Shown: one piece after another, positions 1 to 8,191 of the stretch
How the letters are laid out: each line of letters begins with the position of its first letter
Position numbering within the stretch: position 1 is the first letter of the stretch
Assembly (NCBI GenBank): GCA_937891465.1
Contig: CALAHF010000165.1
Location: 62,001 to 126,000 of the forward strand
DNA length: 64,000 bases
Source of the DNA: an uncultured Verrucomicrobiales bacterium
GTDB lineage: Bacteria > Verrucomicrobiota > Verrucomicrobiia > Verrucomicrobiales > DEV007
Reading direction: 5' to 3'
Position numbers and translations under genes: made by a program
Notes under the pieces: model-generated
Told to the model about the DNA's origin: nothing
The model's input: the letters and a program-made list of their open reading frames with translations, nothing else
Databases searched by the model: none

Positions 1-1027
1 TTGCGTTCGTTACAATTGCTTCAGTATTGGAATGAACGATGACAAGCCCTCCCGTTTTTCGATAGTTCTCGAACGACTCTTTTGTAAGGCGCTCACCTGT
101 CGCGCCCCACTGCAAGTCTTCGTAGTCCAATTGAAAATCCTCCTGCCAGCCATCTCCAAAAATCGCCGATTTTATATCCGTCATTCCCGCGGTGTAGGGA
201 TAAATCTCGCTGCTGACTTTGATCCCGTTTGCCTGTGCTTCGCTGACCATTTGCAAAAGACGTGGCGTTTCTCCTGCGCCGGTTGCTTGCAGATGGACGA
301 CTTGTAATTCCGCTCCGGTAATCGCTGAGGCGGCAATCACTTCCTGAAGTCCCTCGTAACTGTCTTTGCGACGGGTGCGAAGGTGGACATGGCAAGGGGC
401 GTTGTAGTTTGCGGCGACGCGGAACATTTCCAAAATCTCCCATCGTGTTGCCGCGGGGGTATAAGCTAGGCCAAAGCCAACGGTGACAGCCCCTTCGTCC
501 AGTCCGCGTCTGATACCGAGTTTGAGTTCCTCAAGCTGTTCCGGCGAGGCTTCGATCGTGGCTGCTTTTGAATCGGATTTTGGCAGGAAGGACGGGAAAT
601 CTCCCATCACTTGCATGCGAACCTTGAGGTGCCCGATCGCTACCCCGTGATGAAAGGGGAGCTTGCCGGCGTATTTTGCATACCACGCGGCGACGTTAGC
701 GGTTCCGACTTCCAATTCAAAGACGCTAGTGACGCCGTCCCGGATTTTGAATCGAACAGAATCGGGATCCCAGGCGTGTTGATGCAAATCGATGAACCCC
801 GGTGCAACGACTAATCCGGAAGCGTCGATGGAGTCCTTGCCCGAAAGGGCCGTTTTGCTAATTGCGGCAATCTTTCCTTTCACAATTCCCACGTGCCGGA
901 TTTCGTCGAACCCCGATTCGGGATCCATGACCCGTCCGTTTTCTAAAACGAGATCGAACGAGTCCTGAGCAGATCCCGCCATCGTTAGCGAAAGCAGGAT
1001 GAAAAAAAACGATCGAACAGGGTTCAT
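1..1027 (-). CDS. Secreted amidohydrolase, D-aminoacylase-like (3' end beyond window)
   Basis: The first 342 codons are present; the gene runs off the left edge. The protein opens with a hydrophobic signal peptide (MNPVRSFFFILLSL, cleavage probably near GSAQ-DS) and continues with the N-terminal beta-sandwich and metal-binding start of the amidohydrolase superfamily: LVLENGRVMDPESG, then APGFIDLHQHAWD, in which the HxH pair would bind the catalytic metal. The later text (EIYPYTAGMTDIKSA) fits N-acyl-D-amino-acid deacylases or dihydroorotase-like enzymes acting in the periplasm. The ATG at 1025-1027 is chosen because a TGA lies directly before it in frame and the signal peptide follows. The start codon and first six codons lie inside a palindromic repeat. 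The exact substrate cannot be told. Confidence 0.85.
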   Translation of the reverse strand, partial: MNPVRSFFFILLSLTMAGSAQDSFDLVLENGRVMDPESGFDEIRHVGIVKGKIAAISKTALSGKDSIDASGLVVAPGFIDLHQHAWDPDSVRFKIRDGVTSVFELEVGTANVAAWYAKYAGKLPFHHGVAIGHLKVRMQVMGDFPSFLPKSDSKAATIEASPEQLEELKLGIRRGLDEGAVTVGFGLAYTPAATRWEILEMFRVAANYNAPCHVHLRTRRKDSYEGLQEVIAASAITGAELQVVHLQATGAGETPRLLQMVSEAQANGIKVSSEIYPYTAGMTDIKSAIFGDGWQEDFQLDYEDLQWGATGERLTKESFENYRKTGGLVIVHSNTEAIVTNA

Positions 1028-1052
1028 TCATTGATTCAACCCTGTTGGATCG
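1010..1052. repeat. Interspersed palindromic element, copy 1
   Basis: Imperfect palindrome with arms CGATCGAACAGGGTT and AACCCTGTTGGATCG around a short centre. The same arms recur across the window (for example 10653, 39043, 56144). This copy overlaps the 5' end of the amidohydrolase gene and provides its start codon. Confidence 0.85.
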
Positions 1053-1227
1053 ATTTGGTCGATTCCGAAATCGCCATGATCCCGACGATTCCATCGAATA
1101 TGGAAGAGCTCGGCTGGCCCCTGGCGGTGCGTGAACGCGAGGAATCCATGCTTCATTTTACAGCGAAAGAAATCTTCGTCGACCGCGTAACGTTTTCGGC
1201 GATAGTTCGCTGACTTTAATCACTACT

Positions 1228-2910
1228 ATGTTTCGCGCCATGTTTACCGTGGGGGGCTTCACCCTCATGAGTCGTCTTCTCGGGTTTATCCGGGATAAAT
1301 TGATCGCCAACCTCCTCGGAGGCGGGCATCTCGCGGATGTGTGGATCACCGCGTTTCGATTGCCAAATTTGTTTCGCCGAATTTTTGGCGAAGGGGCGTT
1401 CAACGCTGCGTTCGTGCCGATGTATTCCCGGAAAATCGAGGAAGAGGGCGACGCGGCAGCGGATGACTTCGGGAGTCGGGTGACGTCGCTGATGTTCGTC
1501 ATTTTGATCATTTGTTTTGTGGTGTGTTTCATCTTCATGGAACCTCTGGTGAGAGTGATCGCAGCGGGTTTTGAGGGAAATAAATTTGAATTGGCGGTCG
1601 ATGCGTCGCGAATCACGCTGGGGTATTTGATCTTTGTCTGCCTGATGGCGGCGTTCTCGGGAGTGCTGAACAGTCGCCGCGTCTTTGGGACGCCATCGTT
1701 CGCCTACGTCCTGCTCAACATCGTTTTCATCGTCGGGATGCTGATCTTTCTGCCGGAGGCATTTGGCCTGAAAATGATGACTGAACCTGCTGAGGCTTTC
1801 ACGGTTCCGGTTGAAACTCTGACGGAAGCGCAAATTGATAGCGGTGCTTTTTCGATGTTCACGGAACGACAGCAGGAAGCGGTCAAAGTGCTGGGCTGGT
1901 GTGTTCTCGGGGCTGGTGTTTTACAGCTTGGACTGGTGATGATTTCTGCCTATCGAAATGGAATTCGTTTCCGTTTTCGTCTGCCAAAAATCGATTCTGA
2001 TGTGAAGAAGCTTGGTCTCCTAATGACTCCGGGGCTGGCCAGTGCAGGGGTTCAGCAGATCAATCTTCTCGTAGGGCAAACGGTCGCAAGTCTGCAAGGC
2101 GGAGGGCAGTCGATGATTTTCTATGCGGATCGAATCAATCAATTGCCTTTCGGGTTGATTGGTATCGCGGCAGGAATTGTGCTTTTGCCGGAAATCGCGC
2201 GGAGTTTGCGCGGCGATGGAATAGAGAAGGCGCGAGAAAATATTGCTCGGGGAATTGAGATGTCCCTACTCATTGCGCTCCCCGCAACGGTGGCAACATT
2301 GGTCATTCCAAAGGAGATGATTTATGCGCTTTTTGAAGGAGGAAGATTCACCGCCGAAAACGCAAGTGATGCTGGAAGGGCACTCGCTGCTTTTGCAATT
2401 GGAACACCGGCTTACATCATTGTCCGAGTTTTGCAGACGGGATATTTCGGGCGGGAAGATACCAAAACGCCCATGCGATTCACGATAGCGTCGGCTGCGA
2501 CGAACATTGTTTTGGCTTACCCGTTTTACCTCTGGATGGGGCCGGCTGGTTGCGCGTTGGCGACTTCAGTTGCAGGATGGGTAAACGTCGTGCTGCTCTG
2601 GGTTGGCCTCCGAAAAGATGGCTTGTTACGAATGGCAAAAGGATTCACGAGTCGTGGCATTCGCATGCTGATTTCCTCGGCTTTAATGGGCGCAACGGTC
2701 TGGGCTGCGGCTCATTTTTCGAATCCGTGGCTGATGGCGCCTGGCCAATTTATTCAGCGGGTTGCAATCCTCTGCGTGATTTGTGGACTGGGTATCGTGG
2801 TTTATTTCGGCTTTGTTTTTGTGACTCGTGTCTATTCAGTTGCTGATGTGAAGGCTATTATGAAACGAGGCGGAGGTGGTAAATCTGACCAGTCTAAAAC
2901 CGAAAGCTGA
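1228..2910 (+). CDS. murJ: Lipid II flippase MurJ (MviN family)
   Basis: A 560-residue polytopic membrane protein that flips the peptidoglycan precursor lipid II across the inner membrane. The N-terminus (FTVGGFTLMSRLLGFIRD) and the following GGGHLADVWITAFRLPNLFRRIFGEGAFN are hallmark MurJ sequence, including the conserved arginines lining the cavity. About 14 membrane segments are visible. Family members are usually 500-540 residues; the extra length lies in a loop around residues 180-215 (PAEAFTVPVETLTEAQ) and in a basic C-terminal tail. It stands alone, about 200 bp from the divergent amidohydrolase and 48 bp before the LemA gene. Confidence 0.95.
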   Translation: MFRAMFTVGGFTLMSRLLGFIRDKLIANLLGGGHLADVWITAFRLPNLFRRIFGEGAFNAAFVPMYSRKIEEEGDAAADDFGSRVTSLMFVILIICFVVCFIFMEPLVRVIAAGFEGNKFELAVDASRITLGYLIFVCLMAAFSGVLNSRRVFGTPSFAYVLLNIVFIVGMLIFLPEAFGLKMMTEPAEAFTVPVETLTEAQIDSGAFSMFTERQQEAVKVLGWCVLGAGVLQLGLVMISAYRNGIRFRFRLPKIDSDVKKLGLLMTPGLASAGVQQINLLVGQTVASLQGGGQSMIFYADRINQLPFGLIGIAAGIVLLPEIARSLRGDGIEKARENIARGIEMSLLIALPATVATLVIPKEMIYALFEGGRFTAENASDAGRALAAFAIGTPAYIIVRVLQTGYFGREDTKTPMRFTIASAATNIVLAYPFYLWMGPAGCALATSVAGWVNVVLLWVGLRKDGLLRMAKGFTSRGIRMLISSALMGATVWAAAHFSNPWLMAPGQFIQRVAILCVICGLGIVVYFGFVFVTRVYSVADVKAIMKRGGGGKSDQSKTES

Positions 2911-2958
2911 TTGTAGTGGCGAAAATTCGGCGGTTCGGTTTTAATGTGACCGAACCGT

Positions 2959-3513
2959 ATGAATAGCTCGCTTATCATTTTTATTGTCCTTCTCGTCGTC
3001 GTGGCGCTGTATCTAATCATTGTCTACAACGGCCTCGTCAGTAAGCGAAACATGGCGCGGAACGCGTTTAGCAGCATCGATGTGAATTTGAAAAAACGTG
3101 CGGATCTGATTCCGGCGCTGGTCAATACGGTGAAAGGCTACGCCGCTCACGAACAGGAAACGCTGGCTCGGGTGATTGAGCTTCGAAACCAGATTCAAAA
3201 TGCGGAAACTGATGGCGAACGCTTCCGGCTGGAAGGGCAGGTGGGGCCGGAAATGGGGCGGCTGTTTGCGCTGTCTGAGAGTTATCCCGAACTGAAGTCG
3301 AATGAGCAGTTTTTGAATCTGCAGCGAAACTTGACGGAGATCGAGGAGCAGATTTCCGCAGCGCGTCGCGCATACAATGCTGCCGTTTTTGAAATCAATA
3401 ATTCGGTTGAATCTTTCCCCACAAATTTAATCGCAGCAAAATTCGGCTTTACGCGACATGACTTTTTCGAAGCCAATGCATCCGATCGCGCAATTTCATC
3501 AGTGAGTTTCTAA
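2959..3513 (+). CDS. LemA family protein
   Basis: 184 residues: one N-terminal membrane helix (IIFIVLLVVVALYLIIVYNGLV) followed by a helical bundle with the LemA signature (VNLKKRADLIPALVNTVKGY, then LLxxR-like and YNAAVFEINNSVESFPTNL). LemA proteins are membrane-anchored with an outward helical domain; their biochemical role is not settled. The next gene starts 4 bp downstream and encodes a DUF3137 protein, the usual partner of LemA in many bacteria, so the two probably form one transcription unit and act together at the envelope. Confidence 0.93.
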   Translation: MNSSLIIFIVLLVVVALYLIIVYNGLVSKRNMARNAFSSIDVNLKKRADLIPALVNTVKGYAAHEQETLARVIELRNQIQNAETDGERFRLEGQVGPEMGRLFALSESYPELKSNEQFLNLQRNLTEIEEQISAARRAYNAAVFEINNSVESFPTNLIAAKFGFTRHDFFEANASDRAISSVSF

Positions 3514-3517
3514 TGCC

Positions 3518-4492
3518 ATGCTCGATATCGAATCCATCATTGCCAACGTCCAGCCGACTCTTGCACACATTGAGCCAGACCGGCTCGCCTACAAGAAAAA
3601 GTCGGCCACGTTCATTTCGGCGATCGCAATCGCGGTCGTGGCGAGTCTTTTGACCGGTTTCATTTCTGATCAAATCATTCCGTTTGCGATTGCTGCTGGC
3701 GTCGTGGCGATCATTTCGGGTATTGTATACGCTTTTACCGTTGGAAAACTGGGCGCCGCGTATGTCGAAAAATTCAAGAGCATCGTGATCCCTCAGGTGC
3801 TGAAATTAATTGATCCCAATCTCGGTTATGATGCGAAGAGGGGAATCGACCGCGACACGTTCAATCATTCCGAATTATTCACGACCAACCCGGATCGCTA
3901 CAAGACCGAAGATTTGGTCTCTGGAAAATTCGGCGATACCTTTCTCCAATTGGCAGAAATTGATGCCGAGGAACGTCGAACCCGAACCGATAGCGATGGC
4001 AAATCGGAAACGTATTATGTGACGATCTTCGACGGGCTTTTATTGATCGCCGATTTCCACAAAGAATTTCACGGGCGCACCTTTGTTTTTCCTGACAATG
4101 CCGAAAGCTCCTTTGGCAAATTGGGACGAATGTTCCAAAAAATGGCGGGTCGATCCGGCACGAAATTGGTTCAGCTCGAAGATGTGGAATTCGAAAAGGC
4201 GTTCGCGATTTATTCAAACGACGAAATCGAGTGCCGCTACATTTTGAGCACCGCAATGATGCGCCGACTGCTCGATATGCGAAGCCGCTTTGGCCAAAAA
4301 GACATCCGATTCGCGTTCAAAGACTCCTGCGTTTGGATCGCCGTTCCGCACCCGAAAACTTATCTCGAGCCAAGCACAGGGAGACCTTCGACCGATCCGA
4401 CTCAGATTCGACGCATGCTCGAAGAATTGAAAAGCTTCCTCGATATCATCGAGGAAATGAGCCTGAATACGCGAATTTGGTCGAAACAGTGA
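3518..4492 (+). CDS. DUF3137 family membrane protein, LemA partner
   Basis: 324 residues. Two adjacent membrane helices at about residues 31-75 (ISAIAIAVVASLLTGFI and IIPFAIAAGVVAIISGIVYA) form a hairpin, followed by a soluble domain with the DUF3137 pattern: FNHSELF, then YKTEDLVSG, FDGLLLIADFHKEFHGRT and ECRYILSTAMMRRLLD. Members are annotated as galanin-like or hypothetical; no activity is known to me. The 4-bp gap to the LemA gene implies translational coupling. The start ATG at 3518 lies close behind the LemA stop. Confidence 0.88.
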   Translation: MLDIESIIANVQPTLAHIEPDRLAYKKKSATFISAIAIAVVASLLTGFISDQIIPFAIAAGVVAIISGIVYAFTVGKLGAAYVEKFKSIVIPQVLKLIDPNLGYDAKRGIDRDTFNHSELFTTNPDRYKTEDLVSGKFGDTFLQLAEIDAEERRTRTDSDGKSETYYVTIFDGLLLIADFHKEFHGRTFVFPDNAESSFGKLGRMFQKMAGRSGTKLVQLEDVEFEKAFAIYSNDEIECRYILSTAMMRRLLDMRSRFGQKDIRFAFKDSCVWIAVPHPKTYLEPSTGRPSTDPTQIRRMLEELKSFLDIIEEMSLNTRIWSKQ

Positions 4493-4502
4493 AGCTCCAC
4501 GA

Positions 4503-4536
4503 AGCAAGGAAGGGCGTCTTTCCAAGCGCCCTTGCT
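4503..4536 (+). terminator. Imperfect hairpin after the LemA operon
   Basis: AGCAA pairs with TTGCT and GGGCG with CGCCC, with a four-base bulge on the left arm and a ten-base loop. No run of T follows, so it is a weak candidate for transcription termination, supported mainly by its place 10 bp after the DUF3137 stop. Confidence 0.35.
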
Positions 4537-4620
4537 CCTTGTTACGAGATGCGGTCGCAAAAATTAAATGTGGCGTTAGAGCGTTGGCAAAAAGCCGATC
4601 AGATAGCCTGTTTTCAATTG

Positions 4621-4808
4621 TCGGATTTAAACTTTCAAATTTAACTTTTAAAATTCACGACATCAGATTGCCGAATCCAGCAATCGTTTGGCCGTTCCTC
4701 GATCCCTCCCTTCTTCTCATGCTTTTTGGGTGGGAAAGGTGGGAAAAATCGAATGCCAAGAGTGCGGGCGTCTTATTTTAAAGGTTAAAATTTTAAGTTT
4801 AAATCCGA
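4621..4808. mobile_element. MITE-like element with 33-bp terminal inverted repeats
   Basis: The left arm (4621-4653) and right arm (4776-4808) are inverted copies matching at about 29 of 33 positions, both beginning TCGGATTTAAACTT when read inward. They enclose about 120 bp without a convincing reading frame. Size and structure suit a non-autonomous miniature element, but I see no clear target-site duplication and no second copy in the window. Confidence 0.5.
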
Positions 4809-4868
4809 ATAGTGGCTAGCGGATCGCGGAATTCGATTTTCCGCTCACGCTTTTTGCGCTCGTGTCAT

Positions 4869-4913
4869 ACGAAGCAACAGGGTTGGTTCGCCGAACGTAC
4901 CCTATCACTTCGT
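4869..4913. repeat. Interspersed palindromic element, copy 2
   Basis: Arms ACGAAGCAACAGGGT and ACCCTATCACTTCGT with the inner pair GGTTCG/CGAAC. It lies 11 bp beyond the stop codon of the following minus-strand hydrolase gene, a typical position for REP-like repeats. Confidence 0.82.
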
Positions 4914-4924
4914 AAAAGCCAAAG

Positions 4925-5653
4925 TCACGCGTTCAACCACCCGATCACCGCATCAATCATCGGCTGCAATCCGTCGTCGGAAAACACATGGCTTGCGTCC
5001 GCGACTTCCATCAATTTCTTGTCGCCCGTCGTCGCTTTTTCGAAAATATCGTGGCTTTCCTGAATCGGCACCACGTCATCCGCAGTGCCGTGAACGAGGA
5101 GCCATGGCACTGAAATTTTTTCTCCCTGAGCCAGCACGTTGTCGATGGAATTCATGTCATCGACGAATGTCTGCGCATACGGGCAGTCTTCCTCATCCCA
5201 CATGAAACCAGAGTCCGGGGTTTGATCACTGAACTCAACTTTGTTGAATTTTGCGGTGTAAACCATCCCCGCGAGCGAGATCAGTTTTTTGATTCGAGCA
5301 TCACTGGCCGCGCGAATCACTCCAACCGCGCCACCCATGCTGTGGCCAACAACCGTGATGTTTTCATAACCGGCCCGCTCGGCCGCATCGATCATCGCAC
5401 CGAGATCGCCAACCTCTTTGCTGATTGTTGAATTTCGAAATTCGCCTTGGGAATCGCCGTTTCCTGAAAAAGAAAACCGAATGGCATTCTGGCCTGCCGC
5501 TGCCAATTGATCCGCAAACGTCCCAATCCAGGGACGATCTTTGTTTCCCGTCACACCGTGCCCGATCAACACGAGATTTGAGAAATCTTCCGAATTTCCG
5601 TGAAAGGCGTAGTCCAGCTTTTCGCCGGCAGAGTTGAAAATATCAGTCGTCAT
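4925..5653 (-). CDS. Alpha/beta hydrolase
   Basis: 242 residues with the alpha/beta-hydrolase layout. The oxyanion region LIGHGVTGNKDRPW is near residue 29; the nucleophile elbow GHSMGG, with Ser, is near residue 105. A late acidic residue in LVHGTADDVVP and a final DASHVF histidine complete the triad. No signal peptide is visible, so it is cytosolic. It resembles serine aminopeptidase-type (Hydrolase_4) or FrsA/YqkD-type esterases; the substrate is unknown. It lies upstream of nothing on its strand except the Dabb gene, 45 bp away, with which it may be co-transcribed. Confidence 0.88.
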   Translation of the reverse strand: MTTDIFNSAGEKLDYAFHGNSEDFSNLVLIGHGVTGNKDRPWIGTFADQLAAAGQNAIRFSFSGNGDSQGEFRNSTISKEVGDLGAMIDAAERAGYENITVVGHSMGGAVGVIRAASDARIKKLISLAGMVYTAKFNKVEFSDQTPDSGFMWDEEDCPYAQTFVDDMNSIDNVLAQGEKISVPWLLVHGTADDVVPIQESHDIFEKATTGDKKLMEVADASHVFSDDGLQPMIDAVIGWLNA

Positions 5654-5697
5654 TTAGAGGTGTGGGTCAAAAGTTTTATTTCGAGAATCGGGATAGT

Positions 5698-6003
5698 TCA
5701 GTTGATTGTTGCGTCGAAAATTTTCACCGTGTCAAACCACTGGCGGAAACTGTCGACGAAAACGGTGTGATCGTCGTGAACTTGATATGCGTTGTGACCT
5801 TCGACATCATCAAACTCAAGAATGAGCGTGTAGTCGTAGCCATTGTCGGTCACTGGTCGCTCAGGAGTCGCTGCGGCGCTTCCCCAGTTGCCTTTTTTAA
5901 CAACATCGATCTCGAAAAGCGCTTCCATGCCTTTTTCGAAATCTGATTTCTGCTCTGCGGTGAGCCCATCGATTAGCCAAAAATATACACTGTGTCGAAC
6001 CAT
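5698..6003 (-). CDS. Dabb (stress-responsive alpha/beta barrel) domain protein
   Basis: 101 residues, a single ferredoxin-like Dabb domain. It begins MVRHSVYFWLIDGLTAEQK, the characteristic first strand and helix, and ends with the HTVFVDSFRQWFDTVKIFD strand-helix unit containing the conserved dimer-face histidine. Such proteins form dimeric barrels; some are stress-induced, but no reaction can be assigned. It is the first gene of a possible two-gene unit with the downstream hydrolase. Confidence 0.88.
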   Translation of the reverse strand: MVRHSVYFWLIDGLTAEQKSDFEKGMEALFEIDVVKKGNWGSAAATPERPVTDNGYDYTLILEFDDVEGHNAYQVHDDHTVFVDSFRQWFDTVKIFDATIN

Positions 6004-6082
6004 GATGGCGCGAGATTAAGGCAGTCGTTTTGAGACTGCAAACAGGAAAATGGATTGCCCTAATGCGTTACAAACAGATCAC

Positions 6083-6112
6083 TGGACAGAATCACGCTCT
6101 TCACGGTAATAT
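6083..6112 (+). promoter_or_regulatory. Candidate sigma-70-type promoter of the thioredoxin-fold gene
   Basis: TGGACA at 6083-6088 and TAATAT at 6107-6112 are separated by 18 bp. The expected start of transcription falls at or next to the ATG at 6119 or 6122, so the message would be nearly leaderless; no ribosome-binding site is visible. Confidence 0.45.
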
Positions 6113-6118
6113 TTAGGC

Positions 6119-6829
6119 ATGATGAAAAGTTTTGGAAGTGTGGTTGTCGGGCTGTCCGCTTTAGTTTGTCTTTCGGGGCAAACAGCGAAGGCAGAATTAA
6201 GAGTTCCAAGTTCCGTTTTCACAATGGAAGAGCTTGATGAAGCCAAAGCGAAGGCAGCCAAGGATGAAGAGCCGCTTATTATTGTTTACACTGATCCGGG
6301 CACGACATGAGGCCCTTGTTTGGCCACCAGTTCGGAGGCCTTTAAGTCGTTTCGCTCAGCCGGTGTGGTTGTTTTTGCGAATTCAAAAACAGAATCCAGT
6401 TCATTGCCTGCGGGCGTGAGAGATGTTCGCGCAAAAGGCGGAAGCACAATTCCAATGGTGTTTGTCACCACGGCGGATGGTTCGAAAGGAATCGATGCAG
6501 TGACTTACGCTGCGATGAAGGAAGACATGCGTGATGCGGTGAAAGCGCTCAGGAAAACACTGGAAAAAGCGGATGTTCTTGGGGGTGGTGCTGAAGCTGA
6601 GGATACTGAAACTGAAGAAACCGCAGCTGCAGAATCAACCGAAAACAAGCTTTTCGCCGAGTCTCAGCAGTGGACCAATTCAGATGGAAAGCCAATTACC
6701 GCAGCGATCAAAGCAGTCGAGGGTGGTCAGGTGAAATTCATCATGGCTGATGGGCGTGCTTTGGATTACGCGCTCGAAAAGCTGTCTGCCGAAAGCCAGA
6801 AGAAGATTTCCGAGATTCAGGCGAACTAA
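6119..6829 (+). CDS. Secreted thioredoxin-fold protein with SHD1 tail; candidate selenoprotein (in-frame TGA)
   Basis: Read through TGA at 6308-6310, one frame gives 236 residues. A signal peptide ends near residue 25 (GQTAKA-E). A thioredoxin fold follows: IIVYTDPGTT, then TGA as residue 64, then GPC, so the codon stands where the first cysteine of CGPC belongs; the cis-proline strand STIPMVFV appears near residue 115. After an acidic linker, residues about 178-230 form an SHD1-like domain (WTNSDGKPITAAIKAVEGG). A hairpin 11 nt after TGA fits a bacterial SECIS. A TGC or TGT codon mutated to TGA in a pseudogene is the alternative; neither selC nor selB lies in the window. Neighbouring genes use TGA as a normal stop, so general recoding is excluded. 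A terminator follows. Confidence 0.72.
6322..6340 (+). promoter_or_regulatory. Candidate bacterial SECIS hairpin
   Basis: GGCC pairs with GGCC, an A-A mismatch follows, then CC pairs with GG, closing a five-base loop AGTTC that contains GU. The stem begins 11 nt after the in-frame TGA, the spacing expected of SelB-bound hairpins in bacteria. A competing longer pairing (AGGCC at 6310 with GGCCT at 6337) exists. The fit is by eye only. Confidence 0.5.
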
Positions 6830-6857
6830 ATTTCGTCGGATTCGCTAGCCGATTTTC

Positions 6858-6894
6858 AAAAAGCCACTTCGCTTCAGTGCGGAGTGGCTTTTTT
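6858..6894 (+). terminator. Rho-independent terminator
   Basis: AAAAAGCCACT pairs with AGTGGCTTTTTT across a short, partly paired centre, ending in a T tract. It follows the stop of the thioredoxin-fold gene by 30 bp. Because both flanks are A/T-rich it could also serve the convergent oxidoreductase gene. Confidence 0.85.
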
Positions 6895-6901
6895 GTTTTC
6901 A

Positions 6902-6922
6902 CGAATCAGCCCTGTTCGATCG
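6902..6922. repeat. Half copy of the palindromic element
   Basis: CGAATCAGCCCTGTTCGATCG matches only one arm of the interspersed palindrome; the other arm is missing. It lies 13 bp from the 3' end of the oxidoreductase gene. Confidence 0.5.
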
Positions 6923-6935
6923 AAATTTTGGAAAC

Positions 6936-8087
6936 TCACAGCTCCCCAACTTCCATCCATTTGCGCTCTTCCCAGCTTTTAATGCCGAGTTCCGCGAGTT
7001 GAACGCCTTTTGCGCCTTCCATTAAATCCCATGGAAATTCCTCATCGAGAGCGACGTGGCGGAGAAATTTTTCCCACTGAATTTTGAAGGCGTTTTCGTA
7101 ATTCGTTGCGTCGGGGACTTCCTGCCAGCCTTCGCGAAAATTGATCGGCTGATCGATATCCGGATTCCAAACCGGCTTTGGCGTCGCGCCGAGTGATTGA
7201 ATCCAGCATTTCCGAAGCCCGACAATCGCAGAGCCCTGCGTGCCATCGACTTCCATGACGAACAAATCATCGCGTCGCACGCGGATGTCCCAGGAGCTGT
7301 TGAATTGGCAAATGATGCCGTTCTCCAGCTCGAACGTCGCGTAGCAAGCATCGTCCGCCGTGGCTTTGTATTTGTTGCCGTTTTCGTCGACACGCTCAGA
7401 AATATGCGTCGCACCAAGACAGCTCACGCCTTTGATTTTCCCAAAAACATTGTCCACCAAATAACGCCAGTGACAGAGCATATCGATGATGATTCCGCCG
7501 CCGTCTTCTTTTCGGTAATTCCAACTCGGGCGCTGCGCGGGCTGATCGGCATCGTGCCCCGTGAAAACCCAGTAGCCAAATTCGCCACGCACGGAAAGGA
7601 TTCGCCCGAAGAATCCCTGATCGATCAGCATCTGCAATTTCCGAATGCCAGTGAGCCACAATTTGTCCTGCACCACGCCGTTTTTCACGCCCGCGTCGCG
7701 ACAAACCTGCGCGAGTCGAATCGCCTCATCGGTCTCAACCGCGGTCGGTTTTTCACAATAAATTGCCTTTCCCGCTTTTACCGCCATTTCAACAAAACGA
7801 GCTCGATGAAGCGTAGTTGAAGCGTCGAAAAAGATCTGATACGCGTCGTCAGCGAGCACCGAATCGAGGTCCGTGGTCCACTTTTCGACGCCATAAGCTT
7901 CCGCGATTTCCTTCAGTTTGTTTTCGTTTCGTCCTGTCAAAATAGGATCAACTTCGATCTTTTCGTCCGGAGAAACCTGAATGCCTCCCTGGTCTCGAAT
8001 CGCCAGGATGGAGCGAATGAGGTGCTGGTTTTTGCCCATGCGCCCCGTGACGCCGTTCATGATGATACCGATCTTGTGTGTTTTCAT
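6936..8087 (-). CDS. Gfo/Idh/MocA family oxidoreductase
   Basis: 383 residues. N-terminal Rossmann domain (KIGIIMNGVTGRMG, a variant of the dinucleotide-binding loop) with the family signature YCEKPTA near residue 110, then a C-terminal alpha/beta substrate domain (GGGIIIDMLCHWRYL with a likely catalytic histidine). These enzymes are NAD(P)-dependent dehydrogenases of sugars or sugar acids. It is the last gene of a minus-strand cluster with a TIM-barrel isomerase and a DHDPS-family protein, which suggests oxidation of a sugar or sugar derivative in a catabolic route controlled by the neighbouring AraC regulator. There is no secretion signal. Confidence 0.92.
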   Translation of the reverse strand: MKTHKIGIIMNGVTGRMGKNQHLIRSILAIRDQGGIQVSPDEKIEVDPILTGRNENKLKEIAEAYGVEKWTTDLDSVLADDAYQIFFDASTTLHRARFVEMAVKAGKAIYCEKPTAVETDEAIRLAQVCRDAGVKNGVVQDKLWLTGIRKLQMLIDQGFFGRILSVRGEFGYWVFTGHDADQPAQRPSWNYRKEDGGGIIIDMLCHWRYLVDNVFGKIKGVSCLGATHISERVDENGNKYKATADDACYATFELENGIICQFNSSWDIRVRRDDLFVMEVDGTQGSAIVGLRKCWIQSLGATPKPVWNPDIDQPINFREGWQEVPDATNYENAFKIQWEKFLRHVALDEEFPWDLMEGAKGVQLAELGIKSWEERKWMEVGEL

Positions 8088-8191
8088 TTTTAATTAATTG
8101 CAAAGAATGGCCGTAAAAAAGCGCAAAATTCGCACAGGTTTTTTAAGTGGGAAATTTCTGGTTTTTTGTGCTTTTTTGAGATTTTTGGCGG

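Noticed and set aside
8100-8190. TTTTTGTGCTTTTTTG-type stretch also near 10625 and 56090
   Set aside because: The shared part is short and T-rich; I cannot separate it from chance in intergenic DNA.
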